The notes: generated by a model not told the origin, from the sequence alone. A stretch of 64,000 bases of DNA from Aquanectria penicillioides (GCA_003415625.1 PYIU01000001.1:3968746-4032745), one strand, 5' to 3'; shown: positions 23,023-33,101, counted from the stretch's first letter. A program made the numbers and translations.

Positions 23023-24792
23023 ATGTCGAAACGCCATCTTTTTGAGTCCCCTGATGGGCTCGTCGTCAAGTCCCTCCGCGGGCTGATTGCCTACAATCCT
23101 TCTCTGAGCCTTGACGAGACTAACCGTGTAATCTTTAACACGGCCTACGATCGTTCCAAGGTCTCAATTATTAGCGGTGGTGGCTCTGGCCACGAACCTG
23201 CTTGGGCTGGCTATGTTGGAAACAACATGCTGGCAGCTTCGGTTGCAGGTGACATCTTTGCAAGCCCGAGCACTCGGCAAATCCTTGCTGCGATAGAGGG
23301 AGTGCCTTCCGACGAGGGTACTATCCTTGTCGTCACCAATTACACTGGCGACTGTCTTCATTTTGGTCTTGCGAACGAAAAGGCCATTTCCAAAGGACAC
23401 AAGAGTCGCATGATTATCTGCGGCGACGATGTCTCGGTTGGCAACAAGGGCAGCCTTGTTGGTCGCCGTGGCCTGGCGGGCCAAATTGGCGTGTTGAAGG
23501 TCATGGGCGGCGCCGCGGGCGCAGGCGGCTCACTCGACGACGTATACAACCTCGGAGTGGCATTCTCGCAGCAGATTGTTTCTATCGCCGCCACCCTTGA
23601 TCACTGTCATGTTCCTGGTCGCGCCGAGCATGGCATGCTTGCTACTGACGAGGTCGAAATCGGCACCGGTCCTCACAATGAGCCTGGCTACAGGAAGCTT
23701 ACGCCGCAGCCCTCCCCCCAAGAGCTCGTGAACCAAATCCTAAAGTACTGTCTCGATGAGAGCGACCCTGACCGCGGGTACGTCCACTTCGAACCCAACG
23801 ATGAAACAATTCTGCTGGTCAGCAACTTTGGCGGCATGTCATATCTAGAGATGGGGGCCCTCGTCGATGAAATTCTTGAGCAATTGGAGACCGATTGGAA
23901 GATTTCCCCTTCACGTGTCTTCTCTGGCTTCCTGGAGACCTCCCTGAACGCCCCCGCATTCTCCGTCTCAATCGTCAATGTCACCCAAGCTGCGATGAAC
24001 TGCCCTTACTCGGTAGAGCAGATCAAGGAATTTGCAGACATGAGGACCGACACACACTGGGAGTCGATGGCGGGCTCACAGTCACGCCCGCAGAGAAGAC
24101 CCCGCAAGGAGCAATTTATCCAGGCGGCTCAGGAGGAGAAAAAACCGAAGAGCTCAAAGGACTTGGTCGTCGATCCCACGACGCTGGAGTCGGTGGTGCG
24201 GACCGCGTGCAATGCTCTTGTTGCTGTGGAGCCTGAGCTAACGAAGTGGGATACCGAAATGGGAGATGGTGACTGTGGGGAGACGGTCAGGACTGGCGCA
24301 TCACTACTACTGGCCGCCCTAGATGACGATAAGATCGCCGCTTCAGGATCCATCAATGCCGTTCTGACCACCTTGGAGGATATTGTGGAGAGCAAGATGG
24401 GCGGGACACTGGGAGGCATCCTCGGGATCCTCTTTGTGTCTCTACGGACAGCCATCGAGAACAACTATGAGCTGGCTGAGAAGGAGGGCCCAGTCAGGCT
24501 TTGGGCCACGGCGCTTTCTGCTGCACTGGGCAACCTTCGACGGTACACTCCCGCAAAGGTGGGCGATCGAACAGTGATGGACACGCTCATCCCGTTCGCG
24601 GATGCCATGGACAGTGGCAGTTTTGATACTGCTGTTGAGGCAGCGAGAAAGGGCGCCGAAGCCACCAAGACGATGAAGCCACGGCTGGGCCGAGCAACCT
24701 ACGTCGGCGTCGGCAACGACAAGGAACTGCCTCCAGACCCTGGTGCTTGGGCGGCTATGGTTGCCGTCACGGGATTGAAAGAGGCCATGTAA
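23023..24792 (+). CDS. Dihydroxyacetone-kinase family; probable L-erythrulose kinase (EYK1/LerK-like)
   Basis: Intronless, 589 aa, the usual length of fungal ATP-dependent DAKs. The DhaK domain (about 1-340) has SGGGSGHEPAWAGYVG, GDIFASPS, NYTGDCLHFGLA and LDHCHVPGR, where His194 is the expected covalent substrate-binding residue. A charged linker (about 350-383) leads to a DhaL domain (384-589) with WDTEMGDGDCGETVRTGAS; Asp410, Asp415 and Asp417 would hold two Mg ions and ATP. The family phosphorylates dihydroxyacetone or L-erythrulose. Flanking isomerases favour erythrulose, giving L-erythrulose-1-phosphate. A C10A11 tract follows the stop codon. Convergent with the aldolase. Confidence 0.92.
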   Translation: MSKRHLFESPDGLVVKSLRGLIAYNPSLSLDETNRVIFNTAYDRSKVSIISGGGSGHEPAWAGYVGNNMLAASVAGDIFASPSTRQILAAIEGVPSDEGTILVVTNYTGDCLHFGLANEKAISKGHKSRMIICGDDVSVGNKGSLVGRRGLAGQIGVLKVMGGAAGAGGSLDDVYNLGVAFSQQIVSIAATLDHCHVPGRAEHGMLATDEVEIGTGPHNEPGYRKLTPQPSPQELVNQILKYCLDESDPDRGYVHFEPNDETILLVSNFGGMSYLEMGALVDEILEQLETDWKISPSRVFSGFLETSLNAPAFSVSIVNVTQAAMNCPYSVEQIKEFADMRTDTHWESMAGSQSRPQRRPRKEQFIQAAQEEKKPKSSKDLVVDPTTLESVVRTACNALVAVEPELTKWDTEMGDGDCGETVRTGASLLLAALDDDKIAASGSINAVLTTLEDIVESKMGGTLGGILGILFVSLRTAIENNYELAEKEGPVRLWATALSAALGNLRRYTPAKVGDRTVMDTLIPFADAMDSGSFDTAVEAARKGAEATKTMKPRLGRATYVGVGNDKELPPDPGAWAAMVAVTGLKEAM

Positions 24793-25063
24793 TTTAGAAT
24801 TGAGTTTCTTGCGAGCCCCCCCCCCAAAAAAAAAAACCAATTATGAAAATGCAAAATTTCAATTGCCATGAATGCTGTCTTTTGCCCTTGTGACCTCGTC
24901 TGCCGTTTCTACCCAAACCGCCCCACCACCATTTGCAGCAAGTTACATGCCAGCAGGGTGTGTGTCCATGTTCGATTCTAATAAGTTGTGTAGGCACCTG
25001 GGATGTATTATAAAGACCATATTCTACGCTGCAAGTATTTCTGACTTGACAGTCAACTTTCCA

Positions 25064-25930
25064 TCAAGCCTTCCCGGCACTTCCGAGCCATTCCATGTAC
25101 TGTTCAATTGCCTTCTGCATCGCCAGGGTGCCGGCCTCGATGACGCTGGTCAGAGGCTTTCCCCGCATTTCCTCCTGAACTCGGGCGTAATGCTTGTTCA
25201 TACCCTTGTTGATGTTGATTTTGGTCACGCCCGCCTTGATGCACCGCTGGAAGATGTGCTCGTCGAAAGGGTCTGCGCCGTGAAGAACGAGGTGGACTCG
25301 GTCGCCCACGGTCGCGTTGACCAGCTCTAGACGGTCATACTCGAGCCGGATCCCGCGAGGGCCGTATTCACCGTGAACATTGCCAAAAGCCGGCGCCAGC
25401 AGCTCAATGCCGGTGTCGACAAACTCGATGGCCTGCTCCGGGGTCGTCAACACACCCTCCAAGTCCACCGTCTCTGCCACACCGTCCTCGCCCCCCTCAA
25501 TACGACCCGGCTCTGCCTCCGTGGCGATCCCCCGCTCGTGGCAGTAAGCAACCAACTCTCGCGTCAAGGCGAGATTCTCCTCGCGTTCGTAGTGGCTCAT
25601 GTCGCACATGATGCTGTCGAAACCGTGTTCAATGTCAGCAGCGCGGCGCACCAGCTCAGGCCTCTGGCAGTGATCGAGGTGTAGGGACACGGGCACCTTT
25701 GCGTTCTGACACGCGTCGGCAGCAGCGCGCACCAGCGAAGTACCGGCGTATTGCATGGCCCAGGGGAAGAGGAGCACCATGGCGGGAGAATTGGCCGCCT
25801 CGGCTGCTTTTACCGTCGCTATCACAGCCTCGATGTTGTAGCAGCACATTCCCGGCACGGCGTAACCTCCCGCGCGAGCGGCGTTGAGGATTTTCATCGT
25901 CTTGTTGTTGGACAGGTCTGGTCGCTCCAT
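25064..25930 (-). CDS. Class II (zinc) ketose-bisphosphate aldolase
   Basis: Intronless, 288 aa. The start MERPDLSNNKTMKILNAARA gives the standard family N-terminus with GGYAVPGMCCYNIEAV. LHLDHCQ supplies catalytic Asp86 and zinc ligand His87. The acidic motif TEAEPGRIEGGEDG (about 138-150), AFGNVHGEYGPRG (His186) and LVLHGADPFDE (His217) complete the zinc/active-site pattern, and KININKGMN is the phosphate-binding end of the barrel. The family (FbaA, GatY, KbaY) cleaves or condenses ketose (bis)phosphates to dihydroxyacetone phosphate plus an aldehyde. It shares a 700-bp divergent promoter with the dehydrogenase, so the two may act in one branch. Confidence 0.88.
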   Translation of the reverse strand: MERPDLSNNKTMKILNAARAGGYAVPGMCCYNIEAVIATVKAAEAANSPAMVLLFPWAMQYAGTSLVRAAADACQNAKVPVSLHLDHCQRPELVRRAADIEHGFDSIMCDMSHYEREENLALTRELVAYCHERGIATEAEPGRIEGGEDGVAETVDLEGVLTTPEQAIEFVDTGIELLAPAFGNVHGEYGPRGIRLEYDRLELVNATVGDRVHLVLHGADPFDEHIFQRCIKAGVTKININKGMNKHYARVQEEMRGKPLTSVIEAGTLAMQKAIEQYMEWLGSAGKA

Positions 25931-26630
25931 GGTGACGGCGTTCGGGATGCACTTGACAGAGCACAGTGAGACAGGTTCGTGATGCTATTCCTAGTAGCGT
26001 TGCAAGTTGCAACTCGGCCGTGTCAAGGGTCAACGCCGCAAGAACTTGCAGCCAACGTCAGCCCATGACCTCAGTCTGTGACTAGAAGTCATGAGCATTA
26101 ACCCCACCAAACGAAGCCCACCGCAAACGCATTTCGGTCGCCATTCTCCCGGACATATTAGGTTCGGAAATCTCCCCGGTTCGGCTCAGGAGGATGTGGA
26201 TCTTGGGTGGGGACCATTGCAGGTTGTGGGGAGCAAGGGGAGGACGAGGTGGAGCTCCGCCTGGCCATCCGCTCCTATGGTGTCCAGCATGGCGGCGTCT
26301 CGCGTGGCGGTTCGGTTCGGCGTCCTCTCCCGTCCTATCATTTTGGGAATTGGGCATGCCATGAATAGCTCATGCCTCGATTCATTGGGCTTCCCGCCTA
26401 GTCACTCGAAGCTGATGTGGAGGTTTCGAGGCATACCCTCCACATCCAGCCTTCAACACAGGGATGCGATACCGGAGCAGGCCGTTGTCGATTGTGATAT
26501 ATACATTAGCTACTAGCTACCCGCCAAACAACGGTCGAATTGGTTGGGGTCTCGAGTGTTCATGCTTGATTTCATGATAACCTACCAATAGCTAATACGC
26601 CGACCCAATTGTGTTCCCACCATTAACAAA
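25931..26630. promoter_or_regulatory. Divergent promoter between aldolase and dehydrogenase with clustered CGGTTCGG
   Basis: CGGTTCGG occurs at 26177-26184 and as an overlapping pair at 26308-26315 and 26313-26320 (CGGTTCGGTTCGG). A one-mismatch copy (AGGTTCGG) is at 26160-26167. This is the densest group in the window. No coding sequence recognised. Confidence 0.5.
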
Positions 26631-27959
26631 ATGTCCCAAGCAAACGCGCCCGTCGCTTTCATTGGCCTCGGAGCCATGGGCTTCGGCATGGCTACCCAAC
26701 TTCTCAAGGAAGGATACCCTGTTACTGGGTTCGATGTTTGGCCTCCGACTTTGGAGCGGTTTAAGAACGTCGGAGGCAGCACAGCAGCCACTCCAGCTGA
26801 AGCTGTTCAAGGCAAGGAATACTGCGTGTGCATGGTAGCCACGGCCCAGCAAGCCCAGGACGTGCTTCTCGAGGGATCGAACCCAGCGGTTCCTGCTCTT
26901 GCCAAGGACGCCGTACTTCTTCTATGCTCGACGGTCCCTTGCGGCTATGTTCAGAGCCTAGCGCAACAGATTAAAGACAGTGGGCGGCCAGATATTCTGT
27001 TGGTCGACTGCCCCGTCTCTGGTGGAGCAAAGCGCGCTGCAGACGGGACCCTCTCAATCATGGCTGGAGCAACCGATGAAGCCATTACGAAGGGAAATGC
27101 TCTCCTCAAAGCAATGTCTGATCCCGAAAAGCTTTACATTGTGAAAGGAGGGATCGGCGCTGGCAGCAACATGAAGATGTGCCATCAGGTCCTAGCTGCA
27201 AACCAAATCTTATCCGCCAACGAAGGTCTAGGCTTCGCGTCCCATCTTGGTCTTGATTTGACCGACGCTGGAAAATCGTTAGTGGCTTCTGAAGGTTGGA
27301 GTTGGATGTTGGAAAACCGATTGCCACGCATGCTGCATCCCGAGTTCCAGCCTATTGCCAGTGCGGTGACGATCATCTTGAAGGACACCAGTATCATCAC
27401 GTCCGAGGCTCGGCGCTACGGTTTCCCAACTCCCATGACCAGCAATGCAGAACAGGGGTATTTCACGGGACTCGGAAAAGGGTTTGGAGCAGATGATGAC
27501 GCCAGCTTAATCCGAGTCTACACTGAAGGAAAAGGGAAGGTTGGCCCGGTCAAGGGACTAGCGGCTTCGGATGAGGACAAGTTGAGACTTGTCATCAATT
27601 TATTGAAGGGCATCCACATTTGCGCCGCGGCCGAAGCACTTACTTTTGCGCACAAGGTCGGTCTCGACCTGGATCAGGTGTTCGAGTTATGCATCAATGC
27701 TGCAGGTGGAAGCACCATGCTTAAGTCGTTTGGAGAAGATATGATCAAGGTTCTTCGAGGAGAGCCACCTGCAGTTGGGGACGGACTAGCGGCCCTCACC
27801 AAGGATCTACAGGAGGCTGTTGATGAGGCTCAGTTGTTAAAGATGCCCCTGTTTCTAGGCTCCCAGGCCCTGAATATTCTCAGATTAGTGCTACAACACA
27901 AGCCAAAGGATCGCCCCGAGGCCCCCATGGCCTTGGCTGTAAAGGTCTGGGCCGCCTGA
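26631..27959 (+). CDS. Beta-hydroxyacid dehydrogenase (HIBADH/LtnD-like) with duplicated C-terminal domain
   Basis: Intronless, 442 aa, about 150 aa longer than ordinary 3-hydroxyisobutyrate or tartronate-semialdehyde reductases. The N-terminal Rossmann fold has FIGLGAMGFGMA (10-21). DCPVSGGAKRAADG (126-139) is the substrate-binding motif, and GAGSNMKMCHQ carries the expected catalytic Lys182. The usual helical domain is followed by a second one (about 315-435: KLRLVINLLKGIHICAAAEA.., then DLDQVFELCINAAGGS) without its own Rossmann fold. Bacterial LtnD of this family oxidises L-threonate at C2. A four-carbon sugar acid or hydroxyacid substrate fits the neighbourhood but is inference. Cofactor preference was not determined. 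Confidence 0.85.
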   Translation: MSQANAPVAFIGLGAMGFGMATQLLKEGYPVTGFDVWPPTLERFKNVGGSTAATPAEAVQGKEYCVCMVATAQQAQDVLLEGSNPAVPALAKDAVLLLCSTVPCGYVQSLAQQIKDSGRPDILLVDCPVSGGAKRAADGTLSIMAGATDEAITKGNALLKAMSDPEKLYIVKGGIGAGSNMKMCHQVLAANQILSANEGLGFASHLGLDLTDAGKSLVASEGWSWMLENRLPRMLHPEFQPIASAVTIILKDTSIITSEARRYGFPTPMTSNAEQGYFTGLGKGFGADDDASLIRVYTEGKGKVGPVKGLAASDEDKLRLVINLLKGIHICAAAEALTFAHKVGLDLDQVFELCINAAGGSTMLKSFGEDMIKVLRGEPPAVGDGLAALTKDLQEAVDEAQLLKMPLFLGSQALNILRLVLQHKPKDRPEAPMALAVKVWAA

Positions 27960-28531
27960 GTTATGAAAGGGGCGCGCGGGATAGTGCTTCAGGGGATAGA
28001 TAGCCTAGGAAATTTGACCAACGACGCAATTGTATAGTCTGCATTTGATAGAAATAGACAACAATATTTTCAGGTCACGCCCTTCAAAATTTGAGGTCAT
28101 GTGGTAACAATCTCGAGGGCTGGGTTGAGAGGCAGTGGTGGCAGTTCAAGGGCCCCTCCCGGGATTTCCTTTCTGGGAAGTCCGGGGCGGCAGCTCGCTG
28201 CAACCCCAGGAATGCCAGAAACGGCAGGCTGGGGGTGATGGTCGCAGGAGAGGAGGAAACAGGAAATCTACCTAGATGATGGGGAACACTGGGGAGAGGT
28301 TTGTGATCAGATGGTGATTAATCCGATCCGAATTCGGTTCTCGGCAGAGCTTTCGGGTATCCTGGTCTATCCCCAGCAAAAAGTTGACGAATATCGGCTC
28401 ACAGCACTCCTCTGGGCTCTGAGCCAGGGCACGCTGCTCACTCCGACTCTTCTGTTTCTCAAAATTTAACAGGTAGTTCGTTGTTGACTTTTCCTGGTAT
28501 TCACTTCATACCCTTACGCATTTTCCACTCA
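27960..28531 (+). promoter_or_regulatory. Dehydrogenase 3' flank and TIM-homologue promoter
   Basis: CGGTTCTCGG at 28335-28344 is close to the cluster octamer, with two extra bases. ATCCGATCCGAATTC lies just upstream. No gene recognised. Confidence 0.35.
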
Positions 28532-29305
28532 ATGGCTTCCCCACGCCGGTCGGAGCGCCGCATTGTCGGTGTCTCAACCAAGATGTACTTCTCTGCATCG
28601 CGTACCGGCCAATACGTCGACCAACTCCTGCAACTCCTCTCAAATTCGGGCTCAACCCAATTGGATGATGTCGATGTCTTCATCATCCCAGATCATGTAA
28701 CTCTCATGTCCGTCATCGACAAAGTTCAGGGCAACAAGATCTGGTGTGGCGCCCAGGATACGTTCCACGAGGACGCCGGAGCATACACAGGCGAGGTTTC
28801 ACCAGCAGTTCTCGCCGAGGTAGGCTGCAGGCTTGTCGAAGTCGGGCACGCTGAACGTCGCCGGCTATTTGGTGAGACGGATGAGATTACTGCGAAGAAG
28901 GCCGCCGCAACCGCGCGGGACGGGATGGTGCCCCTTGTATGCATTGGCGAGAAGACGCGAGGTGAGACGACGATCGCGGCCGTAGACGAATGTCGTGGCC
29001 AGATAGAATCGGTTATGGCGGCCGTGGCGGACGATGCGGATGTGATCCTGGCTTACGAGCCTGTTTGGGCCATCGGAGCAGCGCAGCCAGCAGAAGTAGA
29101 CTACGTCGTCTCAGTCACATCCGCCATCCGAGAGCTAGACTGCGTCCAGAAGCGGAGGGGCTCAACAAGGATTCTGTACGGTGGAAGTGCAGGACCGGGG
29201 CTGTTTCAAAAGCTAAAGAATGGTGTAGATGGATTGTTCTTGGGCAGGTTCGCCCATGACCCGGCGCAGTTTTACAAGACTATTCAGGAAGTGGCTGTAG
29301 CATAG
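28532..29305 (+). CDS. Triosephosphate-isomerase homologue; probable L-erythrulose-1-phosphate isomerase (EYI1/EryH-like)
   Basis: Intronless, 257 aa from MASPRRSERRIVGVSTKMYF. An in-frame upstream ATG at 28481 would add 17 unconserved residues. Catalytic residues of the TIM fold are present: Lys17 in VSTKMYF, His106 in VEVGHAERR and Glu176 in LAYEPVWAIG. The phosphate-gripping ILYGGSAGPG is also present. Glycolytic TIMs start GGNWKMN; here Asn-Trp is replaced by Ser-Thr, as expected of a paralogue with another substrate. In Yarrowia (EYI1) and bacteria (EryH) such paralogues convert L-erythrulose-1-P to D-erythrulose-4-P, linking the adjacent kinase and RpiB homologue. Specificity is inferred. 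Confidence 0.88.
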   Translation: MASPRRSERRIVGVSTKMYFSASRTGQYVDQLLQLLSNSGSTQLDDVDVFIIPDHVTLMSVIDKVQGNKIWCGAQDTFHEDAGAYTGEVSPAVLAEVGCRLVEVGHAERRRLFGETDEITAKKAAATARDGMVPLVCIGEKTRGETTIAAVDECRGQIESVMAAVADDADVILAYEPVWAIGAAQPAEVDYVVSVTSAIRELDCVQKRRGSTRILYGGSAGPGLFQKLKNGVDGLFLGRFAHDPAQFYKTIQEVAVA

Positions 29306-29653
29306 TGTCTGAGATCATGAACAGGAATACATTCGAATAAAGTAGTGAATGCGCACTTCCTCTTCCACGGCACACACTTTCCCAATAGCATCTTCTCCCT
29401 ATGACTGATAGCATAAGCCATTGGCCATGATCTCATCCAGAGGTCTGGTTATTAGCAACCCAATCCAACACATTCTCTGCATGATCAATGAGTCGCCCAT
29501 GTATTTAGTCACCAAGTATTTGTTCATTGCGTTCACGCTAAGGTGTACGTGCAAGAAAGCTATTTACAACATCCTGGTGGACTTATAGAAACCTCAACAA
29601 GGTGTGAACCCAACACATCACACGCCCCGACACCTGCTTTCTGAATTTGCCAA
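29306..29653. other. Short convergent intergenic region
   Basis: AT-rich 3' flanks of the TIM homologue and the SnoaL-like gene, with AATAAAG just after the TIM stop as a possible polyadenylation signal. Nothing else seen. Confidence 0.5.
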
Positions 29654-30584
29654 TCAATATTCTTCGACATCGGCAAAGGTCTTGTATGGAGCCGGCAGGG
29701 GAACATCAAGCTTCCTGGCTCGGTTGGGTCCATAAACATCGGCCGTCTGGTCCGCATTGGTCAGTACTGCAGATCCGATCCGACAAAGGAACATGTTTCA
29801 TGCACTCACCTTCTTCGCGGGTTCATCCGGGGTCGGCATGAACACCGCCTTTCCGCTCTTTCCAAAGTAGGCCAGGTCCTGAAGGCTGATCAGCAAATCG
29901 TTATTTAGTGTACCGGGGCTGTGGTGCCTTGTCAAATGCAATTTGGTTCTTGTTTGCAAACGTGATCCAATTCTCGCTAAACGGAGCCCTCGTGACTTCA
30001 AGGCAACGGAAGTGCCAAATCTTCCACTCGCCGTCTTGCTTCAGGAAGTCCAGCGCGTACTGGCACCACACCCAATGTGTCCAGACTCGCTTGCCGTCCA
30101 CACTCTTATCCTCGGCTTCGTACAGGAACTCGGGCATGGCGCCGACATTGGTTGGATCAGACAAGCCACTCTCCACACCAGCCATAAGCCAGAATCCTTT
30201 GGCCGTCTCGCCATCCTCGGCCACCTCGATGAGAGGGGTCGTTGTTTCGTGAAGGATCAGTTTTCCAGTTGGTGATGGGCGGCCGCTATGGTAGGCCATG
30301 ACACTATCATAATCTGTGTATATGCCAACATTGGTGTATTGAGCATGGATTCCAGCAGTCCCTCGCTTCACCCAGAGAGCTTTGATCTGCTCATCCTCAA
30401 ACACATTATGGAGGTGCATATACCTGCTGAACACATTTTCGACGGCGCCACGATCGTATGCCTTGACTCGAGTTAATTTTATCCCCTTAGGCTTTCTGTA
30501 CAAAATTGAACTCACTCGTTGGGCCAAGCGTTCGGCTTTCACAAGTCGAGCCTCCAGAGTCGCAATGGTGTCTACAGAACCCAT
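29654..30584 (-). CDS. SnoaL-like (NTF2-fold) protein
   Basis: Proposed model complement(join(29654..29746,29810..29878,29928..30461,30516..30584)), 254 aa, all junctions phase 0. Exon 1 is MGSVDTIATLEARLVKAERL, a helical start typical of SnoaL-like proteins. The main exon has AYDRGAVENVFSRYMHLHNV, then a beta-rich half with GEWKIWHFRCLEVTRAP. The C-terminus needs splicing: DLAYFGKSGKAVFMPTPDE is reached best by a 49-nt intron with a GC donor, and TADVYGPNRARKL..ADVEEY by a 63-nt GT-AG intron. Straight reading would stop at 29901. The NTF2-like fold covers dehydratases, isomerases and hydrolases, so no reaction can be named. Cluster membership suggests an auxiliary step. Confidence 0.65.
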
Positions 30585-31341
30585 GATGTTGGTAAAGGTG
30601 ATTTGGGGTAAAGGGGTAGTAATCAGAAATCTCAACTTTGTCACTTGCAACACCATTTTGAACGTCCAACGGCCCTCAAATAAATACTCCTGTCCGGTGC
30701 ATGAATTGATGCTATATTCTCACTTTTGGCTATTTCCATCTGTTCGGTGAAAGTCACAATGGCTGCGCTGGATGAGATCTCGGTTCGGAGCCGGAAGAGT
30801 CGTACTGTGGGGCCCCGGGATCCGTGGATGGCCCCTCTCGTCACTTCGGAGACAGGGTTGGAAGCGGGGAAGGATTTATTAGACTGCCAAGAATCTAAAA
30901 TTAAAGACCGAAACGGCAAGAGGGCCGCAGTAAACAAGATTTGGAGTTCATGAGATTTTGAGGCCGCAGGGTTCTTGTAGGGTGTCTCGGCCGATATTTC
31001 TGAAAGAATCGGGTGAGAGAGACCCGAGGGATCGGGGTGAGCCTCTGGACACAACGATACTACAAGGAAATCTTCAACTATCCTAAAGTTGTGTCTGGCA
31101 CTTTTTTTGCGCTAAAGAGTCTTGAAACTCTAATACATTCAGGATTTAAATTTCCCCATGCATAACATTTGCGGTAGAGAATCGAGGCGGTATTAACTAA
31201 ATGTGCTTTAGAACAATACTGGAACAGGTGTGCTCAGGTATGCCAAGGCAAAATGCTTAATTTTCTTAATTCATTCCGAATGCGAGAGCATTTAAACATA
31301 AAATTTCTTTAAGAAGGATAAGTACTCGATACATTATCTAC
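30585..31341 (-). promoter_or_regulatory. Promoter of the SnoaL-like gene / MFS 3' flank
   Basis: CGGTTCGG at 30781-30788 and TGTTCGGTG at 30741, about 160-200 nt upstream of the SnoaL start. The distal part is AT-rich and holds the 3' end of the MFS gene. Confidence 0.45.
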
Positions 31342-33101
31342 TCAATCAGTTGTGGTGACACCGCGTTTCTCTTCCATGCGAGTCGCGTATCGTCGCCACA
31401 TGGGGTTCAAGATATATACTGGAATGCCCAAAACAAAGATAGCACCAAATATTCCTGCAAAAACGCCAAAGGTCCAGGTATAGCCACCTTGTGTTACCAT
31501 TGGTGTAAGCCCATAGGCAACTCCAAAAGAAACAATGTTCTTGGTTCCCACGACCATAACCAATGCTGGGCCAGGGTGCTTCGGGCTAGCTTCTGAGGCA
31601 AATGTAGTGCTAATGATCAATACACTGGTGAAGGTGATCTGGAAGAGTGTCCAGGCTATCACAGCCCCCCAAGAAGAGCCGCCGCCTTCAAATGCAGCGG
31701 TTGCCATAAAGCCGTAGAGGAGCAGCATGGCAAAGCCAAGCAGGGCAACTGGGATGAGTACAATCAATCGATGTTCAGGCTTGTGGATGCCATGGTTTCT
31801 CTTGGCCATCCACATCACAAATGGCTCTCCGAGGAGAGTGCAATAAGCAGCACCGAGAAGGCCGCCTACAACGCCACCGAGATTGATCAGACCAACATCC
31901 TGTGCCTTCCAACCATACTGTTGCAGCACGGTATCATATGTTAGGGAAACACTAACAACACATCCTAGGGTGATAGAGCTTGCTAAAACCACGTAGAGGA
32001 TGGCTGGAGAAGTCATGCTCTGGGCCATACGAAGCCAAGAGAGCAGAATCATCTTCCCAGGGGTTGGGTGCGGCTCAGACCAGGGCTTCAACATTTGCAA
32101 ATAAGACTTCTTGTGCACATCTGTCTCGTCAACTTCAGCTTGGATTCCATGTCTTTCAAGGAATTCTTGGGCCTCGCTGTCGGGGACAATGTGGGTAACA
32201 CCAAAGTCATCAGTCATGATGACACGACCATCAAGGTTCACAGCGGGTCGAGAGAACCGCGTCTCAAAGCCAAAGAGAATGGCAAGAACCAAACCAACCG
32301 CGATTGCGATGACAAATACCCAGTAGTACCATCTCCAACCGAGAGCCGCAGCTTCGTAGCTACTTGCCAAATTGAGAGAACTACTGAAAATGTTCTGGAT
32401 TGTCCAATAAAGGCCAAAGACGCGGCCGCGTTCGTGAAGAAATGTGACCTCTGTAAGCATCAGAGGCAGTAATGACTCCGAGGCGCCTGTAGCAAGGCCC
32501 TGGAGGACACGGGTGCCTAGATGGGCGTTGTAGCTATCCTGAACAGCTGAACCGATTGTGGCGACGAGGAGAATGACGGTCGAAATGAGGAAGACGGGTC
32601 GTCGACCGAACGCGAGAGAGACAGGAAGAATGATGAAGTTGCCTTGACCAAAATTGTTAGAACTCAACTTTTCACTGAGACAAGGAGATCTTACCCAAGC
32701 CGATGCACAGCGATGGAAGCGTCAGGAGAAAGGCGATGTCAGATGGCCCGTATCCCTGGGGACCATACAGGGCGAAAAAGACGTTGAGAATGGCGCCCAA
32801 TCCTCCAGCAAGAGCTAATCCCATGATAGCTGTAAAGATATTAGCACCATAGCCTCAAACGGGGTGCGCAAGGAGACGCACAGAACCAGCAGCATGTGGC
32901 GATAACAACCCATTTCTCCCAGGGCTTCAAGTTCAGGGGATCGTTGGGGTTGCTCGATGGCACAGGCACTTTCCGGATATGACCATGCTTGTCAACCAGG
33001 AGCGCATTGCCCTCAACATAGCCTTCCTGCGGAGCCGAGGGCTTCTCGACGTCTTCAAGCATCTCGGCTGAGGGCTTCCTAAAATCCATGTCTGTGGTCA
33101 T
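31342..33101 (-). CDS. MFS transporter, DHA1 type
   Basis: Model complement(join(31342..32642,32695..32829,32882..33101)), 551 aa; two 52-nt introns in phase. The cytosolic N-terminus ends NPNDPLNLKPWEKWVVIATC, the usual lead into TM1 of fungal DHA1 carriers. The loop between TM2 and TM3 carries SLAFGRRPVF (MFS motif A-like). The long central loop (about residues 240-300, ending WSEPHPTPGK) separates the two halves. The C-terminus is short and charged (RMEEKRGVTTTD). It most resembles the Hol1-like group. As the only transporter of the cluster it is the candidate importer for the polyol, ketose or acid degraded here; the substrate is inferred. Confidence 0.88.

Noticed and set aside
24815..24836. 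C10A11 tract after the kinase gene as a retroposon tail
   Set aside because: No target-site duplication, and the kinase's promoter context and divergent partner are normal. Introns are absent, but neighbouring cluster genes are intronless too.
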